From assembly GCA_018714385.1 (NCBI GenBank), contig DVNL01000002.1:91619-155618 (forward strand): DNA of 64,000 bases, written 5' to 3'. The notes under the pieces are model-generated. The model was not told the DNA's origin. It was given only the letters and a program-made list of their open reading frames with translations, and searched no databases. How positions within the stretch are numbered: the first letter of the stretch is position 1; each line of letters begins with the position of its first letter. This DNA comes from Candidatus Enterosoma merdigallinarum (GTDB taxonomy: Bacteria > Bacillota_I > Bacilli_A > RFN20 > CAG-288). Below, piece by piece: positions 41,700-48,557 of the stretch. Both the position numbers and the translations under genes were made by a program.

Positions 41700-41705
41700 A
41701 TTATA
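41700..41705 (-). promoter_or_regulatory. -10 box 6 nt before ATG (leaderless)
   Basis: TATAAT on the minus strand, then cggggc, then the ATG of the cyclo-ligase gene. Confidence 0.6.
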
Positions 41706-41989
41706 GGATTCCTCTTAGGATAAGACGAGAAGCAATTTTTCTTTCTGGGCGTGTTATCTTGGAAAGCAACTTGTCTATCGGGAGGTTAGAAAGTTGAAAA
41801 GTGACGAGAATATCGGCATTTTCTCCTTTGTCTTCTTTGTCAAGAAAAAGACGGGACGGGTTTTTCCGAAGACGCCTTTCCAAAGGCGTCCAGGCAAAAG
41901 GCCGAGGACAAGGGCTCTCTTCGACTAGCCAAGACAGGCTGGCCGTGGAAGTTGTCTTCGACTCGAAAATGCCATCCTTGTCCATCCCC

Positions 41990-41995
41990 TATAAT
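41990..41995 (+). promoter_or_regulatory. -10 box of the Y-family polymerase gene
   Basis: TATAAT lies 13 nt before the ATG at 42009. The predicted start of transcription leaves about 6 nt of leader. Confidence 0.5.
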
Positions 41996-42008
41996 GGGCC
42001 TGCAGGTG

Positions 42009-43271
42009 ATGGACATGAAAAGAGAGGACAGGACGATACTCGCCATCGATTTGAAGTCTTTCTACGCTTCCGTGGAATGCCTAAGAAGGGGCATGGACCC
42101 TTTCTCGACGCCGCTTGTCGTGGCCGATCTTTCCCGCGGAGACAACACCATCGTCCTTGCCGCCTCGCCCTTCATCCGGGAAAGGCACAGGGTCAAGTCC
42201 CGCTGCCGCCTCCGGGAGGTCGACAAGACGATTTCCGGACTTGTCATCGCGAGGCCGCACATGGCCGACTATCTTTCCAAGAGTGCGGAGGTGGTCTCGA
42301 TCTTCCTCGACTATGTCGACGAGAAGGACCTCCACGTCTATTCGATCGACGAATCCTTCCTGGATGTCACCCATTACCTGTCGAGAGGGAAAGACACACC
42401 GGAGAGCTACGCCACGAAGATCCTCTCCGACATCCGCAAGAAGACGGGACTGACGGCAGCCTGTGGCATCGGGAGGAATCTTTTCATGGCCAAGGCGTGC
42501 CTGGACATCGATGCCAAGAAGGCGAAGGATTTCCTGGCCCGGTGGGATTATCCCGATGTCCCGATGAAGCTCTGGCCCGTCGAGCCGTTGAGCCGGATGT
42601 GGGGGATCGGAGGCCGCCTGGAGAGAAAGCTCAACGCCAGGGGTTTCTACAGGGTCGGAGACATCGCCGTTTCCGATCCCGCCTATCTTAGAAGGGCCTT
42701 CGGCGAGATCGGGGAAGAGATCTACTGGCATGCCCAAGGCTACGACGATGCCAGGATACAGGAGAAATACCGTCCCAAGGACACCTCCCTTTCTGTCGGG
42801 GAGGTGCTCCTGAGGGATTATGAGGCCAAGGAGATTCCCACCCTTCTCAACGACCTTTCCTTCGAGCTGGCCGACAGGCTTCTCTCGGAAGGGAAGAAGG
42901 CCGGCGGCATCACTCTCCACCTTGGAAGGAAGGACGGGACCGGCTATGGATTGAAGCTGGCCTTCTTGGAGCCGACGGATTCCCCTTTGGAGATCGCAAG
43001 GAGACTCATAGGGGCCTATCAAGCCAGGGGAGAGGAAAAGACGCCCTGTCGCCAGATCCATCTCGTCGCCTCTCCTCTCTTCGACTTCTGCTGCTATCAG
43101 GGGACGCTCTTCGAGGACGGCGAAAGAAGAAGAAGGGAAGGCGACCTGGAAAGGCTTCTGATGCGGATACGGAAAGGCTACGGGACGACGAAGGCGATGC
43201 CCTGTTCCGCTCTGTCGTTGGCTTCTACCTTCATCCAGCGGGACGGGCAGATAGGAGGACACCATCGATGA
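42009..43271 (+). CDS. Y-family DNA polymerase (UvrX/UmuC-like)
   Basis: A translesion polymerase of about 420 residues. The palm begins DRTILAIDLKSFYASVECLRRGMDPFSTPLVVADLSRGDNTIVLAASPF, and YSIDESFLDVTHYL holds the catalytic Asp-Glu pair near residue 110. CGIGRNLFMAKACLDIDAKK and the helix-hairpin-helix MWGIGGRLERKLNARGFYRVGDIA follow; the C-terminal little-finger domain completes it. The tracked start lies before the -10 box, so I use the ATG at 42009. A YolD-like gene overlaps its end by 4 nt (ATGA), the arrangement of Bacillus uvrX-yolD pairs, which favours the UmuC/UvrX branch over DinB. Confidence 0.88.
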   Translation: MDMKREDRTILAIDLKSFYASVECLRRGMDPFSTPLVVADLSRGDNTIVLAASPFIRERHRVKSRCRLREVDKTISGLVIARPHMADYLSKSAEVVSIFLDYVDEKDLHVYSIDESFLDVTHYLSRGKDTPESYATKILSDIRKKTGLTAACGIGRNLFMAKACLDIDAKKAKDFLARWDYPDVPMKLWPVEPLSRMWGIGGRLERKLNARGFYRVGDIAVSDPAYLRRAFGEIGEEIYWHAQGYDDARIQEKYRPKDTSLSVGEVLLRDYEAKEIPTLLNDLSFELADRLLSEGKKAGGITLHLGRKDGTGYGLKLAFLEPTDSPLEIARRLIGAYQARGEEKTPCRQIHLVASPLFDFCCYQGTLFEDGERRRREGDLERLLMRIRKGYGTTKAMPCSALSLASTFIQRDGQIGGHHR

Positions 43272-43573
43272 GAGGCATGATGAAATGGCTGCCGTTCAAA
43301 TCCCTCAAGGGACAGGACGACATGATCGAGAGGGTCAAGCGGATGAAAAGGAAGAGGGAAAGGCCGGAGCTTTCCGAAGACGGCGAAGAGGCCATCGACA
43401 GGACGCTTTCCCGGCTCCGGAAGGGCGATAGGACCCGCGTGACGTTCTTCTACGACGGCGAGATATTCGACAGGGAAGACGTCTTCCTCTTCGTGAATCC
43501 GCAGGAGAGACGGATCTATTTCCTGGGCTTTTCCCTGACCCTGGGGAATCTCCTCGGGCTTGAAAAGGCGTGA
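43268..43573 (+). CDS. YolD-like protein
   Basis: 101 residues. MMKWLPFKSLKGQDDMIERV near the start matches the W-x-PF.sL..qd..i pattern of YolD-family proteins, and the remaining part (RTRVTFFYDGEIFDREDVFLFVNPQERRIYFLG) is a small beta domain, as expected for them. YolD genes commonly lie beside Y-family polymerases and may control them; their biochemical role is not settled. It overlaps the polymerase gene by 4 nt and is certainly co-translated. Confidence 0.7.
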   Translation: MRGMMKWLPFKSLKGQDDMIERVKRMKRKRERPELSEDGEEAIDRTLSRLRKGDRTRVTFFYDGEIFDREDVFLFVNPQERRIYFLGFSLTLGNLLGLEKA

Positions 43574-43669
43574 ATCGCTTTTCTTTTTCCCCGATGCAGG
43601 ACAAAAGAGGGTAAGGGGGGCATGACAAGGAGTATCGCACCTATTATGTAATAAAAATAAAGTAATTCT

Positions 43670-43699
43670 TTGACTTCTATATCTTACATACTCTATACT
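43670..43699 (+). promoter_or_regulatory. Promoter of rpsF-ssb-rpsR
   Basis: TTGACT and TATACT separated by 18 nt, about 90 nt before the rpsF start codon. Confidence 0.7.
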
Positions 43700-43707
43700 A
43701 CTCGTTG

Positions 43708-43780
43708 GCTTTCCTTGTGAAAGCCGTATACTTTCTTGCCGATCCCTGATGTAGGACCGGCCGAGAAGACCATAGGGAGG
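43708..43780 (+). promoter_or_regulatory. Structured rpsF leader, possible S6:S18 autoregulatory site
   Basis: The leader forms GGCTTTC-cttgt-GAAAGCC and then CCG-a-TCC-ctgatgta-GGA-c-CGG. The second hairpin has a CCG/CGG base and asymmetric bulge, loosely like the S6:S18 binding motif known in rpsF leaders. The match is by eye only. Confidence 0.35.
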
Positions 43781-43789
43781 TATAGACGC

Positions 43790-44071
43790 ATGAAGAATTA
43801 CGAAATCATGTACATTCTTGCGCCGACTCTCGACGAAGCTGGCACGAAGAGTGCCGTCGAGAGCCTTCACAAGATCCTCACCGACAACGGTGCCAAGATC
43901 ACCGGAGTCAAGGAATGGGGCATGAGAGACCTGGCCTATCCCATCAAGAAGCAGACGAAGGGCTACTATGTCGTCGTCAACTTCTCCGGCGAGCCCGCGG
44001 CCATCAACGAATTCGACCGCATCGTCAAGCTGGACACCAGAGTCTTGAGATTCCTTGTCACTGTCTGCTGA
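43790..44071 (+). CDS. rpsF: Ribosomal protein S6
   Basis: Small-subunit protein of 93 residues: MKNYEIMYILAPTLDEAGTKSAVESLHKILTDNGAKITGVKEWGMRDLAYPIKKQTKGYYVVVNFSGEPAAINEFDRIVKLDTRVLRFLVTVC covers the whole S6 fold. The tracked ORF extends further upstream; I use the ATG at 43790, 7 nt after GGGAGG. It heads the conserved rpsF-ssb-rpsR operon and pairs with S18 on the ribosome. Confidence 0.96.
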   Translation: MKNYEIMYILAPTLDEAGTKSAVESLHKILTDNGAKITGVKEWGMRDLAYPIKKQTKGYYVVVNFSGEPAAINEFDRIVKLDTRVLRFLVTVC

Positions 44072-44094
44072 CAGAACCAAAGGAGAAAATGAAC

Positions 44095-44517
44095 ATGGCT
44101 GGACTCAATCGCGTCGTGCTGGTCGGAAGGATGGTGAGGGATCCGGAGCTGAAGAGAACGAACTCCGGGACCTCGGTCACCTCTTTCACGATCGCCGTCG
44201 ACAATCTCACCAAGGCCGGTAGCGAGAGGAGCGCAAGCTTCATCCCGTGCACCAGCTGGAACAAGACGGCCGAGAACGTCGCCAAGTACTGCGCCAAAGG
44301 CACCTTGGTCGGCGTCGATGGCAGGCTCAACCAGAGAAGCTACGAGGACAAGAGCGGACAGAAGCGCTCGGTGGTGGAAGTCATCGCCGAGTCGGTCCAG
44401 TTCCTCGAGCGCAAGGGAGCCAACGACGAAGTCGATGGCCAGCCTGAAGAAACTGCCGCCAAGAGCACGGTCGCCCATGAGGGCATCGATTCCTCGGACG
44501 ACGACCTGCCCTTCTAG
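44095..44517 (+). CDS. ssb: Single-stranded DNA-binding protein
   Basis: Binds ssDNA in replication and repair. About 140 residues: the OB fold (MAGLNRVVLVGRMVRDPELKRTNSGTSVTSFTIAVDN, then FIPCTSWNKTAENVAKYCAKGTLVGVDGRLNQRSYEDKSGQKR) and the acidic tail ending DSSDDDLPF, the tip that recruits partner proteins. Two ATGs are possible (44089 and 44095). AAAGGAG is only 3 nt from the first and 9 nt from the second, so I take the second. Confidence 0.95.
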   Translation: MAGLNRVVLVGRMVRDPELKRTNSGTSVTSFTIAVDNLTKAGSERSASFIPCTSWNKTAENVAKYCAKGTLVGVDGRLNQRSYEDKSGQKRSVVEVIAESVQFLERKGANDEVDGQPEETAAKSTVAHEGIDSSDDDLPF

Positions 44518-44554
44518 TCAGCCCCGTCCGGCTGACGGAAAGGATTGAACGAGA

Positions 44555-44779
44555 ATGTATCGTAGACCGAAACCCAGAAAGAAGATCTGCTACTTCTGCA
44601 AGAACCACGTCGACCACGTCGACTACAAGGACGTCGAGCTCCTCAAGAAGTACATCTCTCCTTCCGGAAAGATCACGGCCCGCCGTATCACGGGAACCTG
44701 CAGCAAGCACCAGAGAATGATCGCCACCGCGATCAAGCGTGCCCGCTACATGGCTCTCCTTCCCTACGTCGTCGACTGA
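44555..44779 (+). CDS. rpsR: Ribosomal protein S18 (zinc-binding type)
   Basis: 74 residues: [74 protein letters not shown]. Cys-x2-Cys near the N-terminus with a third Cys and His (TCSKH) indicate the metal-binding C+ form. Last gene of the rpsF operon; a terminator follows. Confidence 0.97.
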   Translation: MYRRPKPRKKICYFCKNHVDHVDYKDVELLKKYISPSGKITARRITGTCSKHQRMIATAIKRARYMALLPYVVD

Positions 44780-44796
44780 TCGCAAAGAGAAAAAGA

Positions 44797-44825
44797 AAAC
44801 CCGGCTTGCATCGGCCGGGTTTTTT
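44797..44825 (+). terminator. Intrinsic terminator of rpsF-ssb-rpsR
   Basis: AAACCCGGC-ttgcatcg-GCCGGGTTTTTT, a perfect 9-bp stem with a T run. Confidence 0.9.
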
Positions 44826-45264
44826 GATTGCCTCAGGTCCCTCTCGTGGGATTCTTGGAAATTCATATATCTTGCCCGAAAGTCCGAAGGAAAGCCGCCC
44901 GAATTCATCCTGTTAGGCTTCTTAAGAAGGACAAAGCGTCCACTCCTATTTTCAAGGCACGTAAACAAAGCGATTCAAATAAAAGCATTGTGCGTCTTGT
45001 TGGGTTTTGACTTTGCGTTTTGTGCCAATTTTATCGGCATCAATGCTGAAAAATGTAGATTGCCTTTAAAGGAAAATGCCCTTTCCGATGAACTGCGTAC
45101 AAAACGCCTAGACTCATTATAATAAGCGCTTTCATCAAAACAATTGCAATAAATAGAATTAAACATTGCAAAAGATATTTAAATCCCGATAGGATAGTCC
45201 TCTTTCGGCCTTCTTGGAAGGCTATGCCTTTCATTCTTGCCTGAGACAGGGTAAAATCCACCAT
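44826..45264. other. Intergenic region without a recognised gene
   Basis: About 440 bases, AT-rich after 44950. The left plus-strand ORF (44739-45122) begins within rpsR and crosses the terminator; I reject it. I see no repeats or RNA signature. The right end holds the -10 box of the methyltransferase gene. Confidence 0.5.
45252..45257 (+). promoter_or_regulatory. -10 box 7 nt before ATG (leaderless)
   Basis: TAAAAT, then ccaccat, then the ATG at 45265; no Shine-Dalgarno. Confidence 0.5.
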
Positions 45265-45969
45265 ATGAAAAACTATTCGAAGGAACAGGAAACCAGTTTC
45301 GCCATCGGCTTCTTCAGCGTCATCCAGCTTTTGGAAAGGCATCCCGAAAAAGTCGTTTCCATCTATGTCGCCGAGGATGGCATCGAAAGCGAAGGCTATC
45401 GGAAGATTCTTTCTATGGTCCCGAAAAATAGAATAATTGTGTCTTCGAAAGCCATCGAACGAATAAGCAAAAAAGAAAACGGCCACGTCATGGCGGAATT
45501 TAGGAAATGGCAGGAGGATCTCTCCCCGAAGGAAGATCATCTCGTGATGGTCAATCCCATGGACAAGGGAAACCTTGGCAATGCGATGCGCTCCCTTCTT
45601 GCCTTCGGATTCCATGACCTGGCCGTCATCGAGCCCTGCGCGGACATCTTCGATCCCAAGACGGTCCGGGCATCCATGGGTGCCCTCTTCCACATCCGCG
45701 TGGAGAGGTTTCCGTCCTTCGAGGCCTATCTTGCGAAATATTCGCGCAACTATTATCCCTTCGTCCTGAGAAAGGCCAAGCCGATGCACGAGGTGTCTTT
45801 CCTTTCGCCTCTCGCCCTCGTCTTCGGAAACGAGGCTGCCGGGCTTCCCGAGACGATCGACAACGAAAACAACGTCCGGATCGAACAATCCGACGAGGTC
45901 GATTCCCTCAATCTGACGACTTCCATCGCCATCGCCCTCTATCGTCTGAGAATGGACAGGGGCTATTGA
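45265..45969 (+). CDS. SpoU/TrmH-family RNA methyltransferase
   Basis: A SPOUT methyltransferase that 2'-O-methylates rRNA or tRNA. From MKNYSKEQETSF it has 234 residues. The N-terminal substrate-binding part (1-85) is short. The knot has motif 1 MVNPMDKGNLGNAMRSLLAFGF (N-x..GN.G...R), motif 2 LALVFGNEAAGLPETI and motif 3 DSLNLTTSIAIALYRLRM. The tracked ORF includes 17 upstream codons that contain the -10 box, so I start at 45265. Target position unknown. Confidence 0.88.
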   Translation: MKNYSKEQETSFAIGFFSVIQLLERHPEKVVSIYVAEDGIESEGYRKILSMVPKNRIIVSSKAIERISKKENGHVMAEFRKWQEDLSPKEDHLVMVNPMDKGNLGNAMRSLLAFGFHDLAVIEPCADIFDPKTVRASMGALFHIRVERFPSFEAYLAKYSRNYYPFVLRKAKPMHEVSFLSPLALVFGNEAAGLPETIDNENNVRIEQSDEVDSLNLTTSIAIALYRLRMDRGY

Positions 45970-46512
45970 TCAGAAGAGGGTAAGCTGGTCGCTTCCGCCC
46001 CGGACTTTGAGGGGCGGTTTTCGGTAGGAGAGGATCGTTTCCTTGTCTGGAAAAAGAGAAAGATAGTCACGTACCCTGTCCCTTTCCAGGACGAGAGGAA
46101 TCCTTTTGTGGTAGAAGGCGATGTCCTCTTCCGGTTTGGTCGTGATGATGACGAACTCGCCGTTTTTGTATATGCCGGCAAGATAGAGGGTTCCTGCGCC
46201 GAGGAACTCCCTTTCTATTCCGGCGTCGTCCGTCTCGAAAAAGGAGGAGCAGAAGAGGACGCAGCGCCTCTCGCGGAAGGAGGAGAGGAAGAAATCCTTC
46301 TGATCGACGGTCTCGATCCTGGCGTTGAGGACCCTCTTTTCGACGATGTCGAAGCCGAAGGAGAGGGCATGGATGGCAAAGCGTCCGTTCTCCAGCACCA
46401 GGGCCGGTGCGATCTGTCCCTCCGTCACGTCCTCCTGGAAGGCCTTGTGAAAGCCCGGAATGTCCTGGAAGCGGTAGAGCGTCTCCTTTTCGATCCGGTA
46501 CCTTCGGCACAT
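45970..46512 (-). CDS. SRAP-family protein (YedK/HMCES-like abasic-site crosslinker)
   Basis: SRAP proteins bind ssDNA abasic sites covalently through Cys2. With the ATG at 46512 the protein starts MCRRYRIEKETL, so Cys2 is in place; the tracked ORF start 15 codons earlier would bury it. The catalytic core shows NARIET (the Asn and Glu region, usually NARSET) and YHKRIPLVL (the His of the HxRMP motif). At 180 residues it is a little shorter than E. coli YedK. AGGAGA precedes the ATG. It follows the HAD gene by 10 nt, in the same transcript. Confidence 0.85.
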   Translation of the reverse strand: MCRRYRIEKETLYRFQDIPGFHKAFQEDVTEGQIAPALVLENGRFAIHALSFGFDIVEKRVLNARIETVDQKDFFLSSFRERRCVLFCSSFFETDDAGIEREFLGAGTLYLAGIYKNGEFVIITTKPEEDIAFYHKRIPLVLERDRVRDYLSLFPDKETILSYRKPPLKVRGGSDQLTLF

Positions 46513-46522
46513 ATTTTTTCTC

Positions 46523-47173
46523 CTAGAGGATTTCCTCGATCCTTGTCCGGAGCTCAAAGACGGAGGAGACGACGTTGCCCGGATTGTTCTTTCTCAGCTC
46601 TTCTTGATAGTCGAGGGAATGGGAGTAGCCGGCGGAGAGAAGGTCGACTTTCGCCGTCTTCATCGACCGGGTGTCGTCAAGGGAGTCGCCGACATAGACG
46701 ACGTCCTCGTTTCTCAGCCCATTCTCCCGGATGAGCCTTTCCATGTTCAGAGGCTTGTTGATGCCTTCGTCGCTGCCCGTGTAGCAGGCTTCGAAGTAGG
46801 GTGCGAAGCCGAGTCTTTCCAGGGACATATTCAGCGTCTTGGCGCTCCTTCCCGTCAGGAGGAAGATCCTTTTTTCTTTCTCCTTGAGCAGGCGGAGGAT
46901 GTCTTCCATGCCCTCAAACGGCCTGAGCAGGTCGTCCTGCCTCTTCTCGTAATAGTCGTAGAAGAAGGAGACGGCCTCTTCCCTTCGATCCGCTTTGACG
47001 ATCTTGCGGAGGATCCCTTCTTCCGTCGGGCCGAAGAAAAGGAAGATGTCGTCGGGCCGGAATTTCTCGTCGTGGTAGCGATGTATCGCTTCGACCATCG
47101 TCGCCTTCTCCAGCTCGTTTGAGTCGGCGATCGTTCCGTCGAAGTCGAACACGAAGATATTTTTCTTTTTCAT
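46523..47173 (-). CDS. HAD-superfamily phosphatase
   Basis: 216 residues. Motif I VFDFDGTIADS (nucleophile Asp9), motif II IFLLTGRSAKT, motif III lysine in EGINKPLNMERLI and motif IV VYVGDSLDDTRSMKTA are complete. The helical cap is of C1 type as in phosphoglycolate phosphatases, but no substrate can be assigned. TGCTACAAT ends 8 nt before the ATG, so this first gene of the HAD-SRAP transcript is probably leaderless. Confidence 0.85.
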   Translation of the reverse strand: MKKKNIFVFDFDGTIADSNELEKATMVEAIHRYHDEKFRPDDIFLFFGPTEEGILRKIVKADRREEAVSFFYDYYEKRQDDLLRPFEGMEDILRLLKEKEKRIFLLTGRSAKTLNMSLERLGFAPYFEACYTGSDEGINKPLNMERLIRENGLRNEDVVYVGDSLDDTRSMKTAKVDLLSAGYSHSLDYQEELRKNNPGNVVSSVFELRTRIEEIL

Positions 47174-47181
47174 ATATTTTG

Positions 47182-47190
47182 ATTGTAGCA
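47182..47190 (-). promoter_or_regulatory. Extended -10 promoter 8 nt before ATG (leaderless)
   Basis: TGCTACAAT on the minus strand, identical to the box before the IspD-type gene. Confidence 0.6.
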
Positions 47191-47268
47191 GATTTCATCA
47201 TGGTGGCCCGACAGAAAAAGTCCGTCCTGTTTTTTGGATGACGGGGTGAGTATGGCCTCTTCCGGGGT

Positions 47269-47274
47269 TATAAT
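47269..47274 (+). promoter_or_regulatory. -10 box of glyA-addB-addA
   Basis: TATAAT 23 nt before the glyA ATG, with GGAGGGG in the leader. No clear -35. Confidence 0.5.
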
Positions 47275-47297
47275 ATTCCTATTCTGGAGGGGAAAGT

Positions 47298-48557
47298 ATG
47301 ACCGAGATATTCGACAGGAATCTGGACGATGAAGTCTTCGACGCCATCGATGCGGAAGTGCTCCGACAGCAGGAGAGCACGGAACTCATCGCCAGCGAGA
47401 ATTTCGTCTCGCTCGCCGTCTTGAAAGCCCAAGGAAGCGTCATGACGAACAAGTATGCCGAAGGCTATCCCGGCAAGCGTTATTATGGCGGATGCGTCAA
47501 CGTCGACAGGGTCGAGGAACTGGCAAGAGAGAGGCTCAAGGCCCTTTTCCATGTCCGTTTCGTCAATGTCCAGCCCTATTCCGGATCGGCGGCGAACATG
47601 GCGGCCATCCGTTCCCTTCTTTCCCCGGGCGACAGGATCATGGGGATGAGCGTCAATGGCGGCGGCCATCTCACGCACGGCTATTCCCTCTCTTTCTCGG
47701 GAAAGGACTATGAGTCGCTTTCCTATGACGTCGACAGGGAGACATATCGTCTGGATTATGACGCCATCCTTCGTCAAGCCCAGCAGTTCAAGCCGAAACT
47801 GATCATCTGTGGGGCAAGCGCCTATTCCAGAGAAATCGACTTTAAAAAATTCAAAGAAATTGCCGATTCCGTCGGGGCCTATCTCATGGCCGATATCGCC
47901 CATATCGCAGGCCTAGTCGCGACGGGATATCATAATTCGCCGATCGATGTCTGCGATGTCGTCACCTCGACGACGCACAAGACTCTTCGGGGACCCAGAG
48001 GCGGCATCATCATGACGAATGACGAAGAGCTTTCCAAGAAGATCGACAAGAACGTGTTCCCGGGCATCCAGGGTGGGCCTTTGGAGCATGTCATCGCGGC
48101 AAAGGCCGTCGCCTTCAAGGAAGACCTCACGCCGGAATACAAAGACTATATCGGCCAGGTCGTGAAGAACGCCAAGCGGATGAGCGAAGAGTTCTCTGCC
48201 ATGGGATACGACGTCATCACCGGCGGGACGGACAACCATCTCTTCATGCTGGACGTCCTCAAGTCGAAGAACATCACCGGCATGAAGGCGCAGAAGGTAT
48301 TGGAAGCGGTGAACATCACAGCCAACAGGAATTCCATCCCCTTCGATACCCAGAAGCCCTACATCACCTCCGGAATCCGCATCGGGACGCCGGCGATGAC
48401 CACGAGGGGATTCCAGGAAAAGGAATTCGTCCAGATCGCCCACTATATCGACGAGGCCATCCGGAACCAGGATGATGCAAGGGCATTGGACGCCATCCGC
48501 GAAAAGGTCGTCTCCCTCAATCGTGCCTTCCCTCTGCCCTACAGGAAAGTCGGATGA
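47298..48557 (+). CDS. glyA: Serine hydroxymethyltransferase
   Basis: A PLP enzyme that converts serine and THF to glycine and 5,10-methylene-THF. 419 residues. STELIASENFVSLAVLKAQGSVMTNKYAEGYPGKRYYGGC is the diagnostic start; AYLMADIAHIAGLVATG and the PLP lysine Lys228 in VTSTTHKTLRGPRGGI follow; the end has TSGIRIGTPAMTTRGF. First gene of an operon with addB, whose ATG overlaps the glyA stop (ATGA). GGAGGGG lies 8 nt before its ATG. Confidence 0.97.
   Translation: MTEIFDRNLDDEVFDAIDAEVLRQQESTELIASENFVSLAVLKAQGSVMTNKYAEGYPGKRYYGGCVNVDRVEELARERLKALFHVRFVNVQPYSGSAANMAAIRSLLSPGDRIMGMSVNGGGHLTHGYSLSFSGKDYESLSYDVDRETYRLDYDAILRQAQQFKPKLIICGASAYSREIDFKKFKEIADSVGAYLMADIAHIAGLVATGYHNSPIDVCDVVTSTTHKTLRGPRGGIIMTNDEELSKKIDKNVFPGIQGGPLEHVIAAKAVAFKEDLTPEYKDYIGQVVKNAKRMSEEFSAMGYDVITGGTDNHLFMLDVLKSKNITGMKAQKVLEAVNITANRNSIPFDTQKPYITSGIRIGTPAMTTRGFQEKEFVQIAHYIDEAIRNQDDARALDAIREKVVSLNRAFPLPYRKVG

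Noticed and set aside
45040-45888. 282-aa minus ORF with hydrophobic end
   Set aside because: Antisense of the SpoU gene, which has all three SPOUT motifs.
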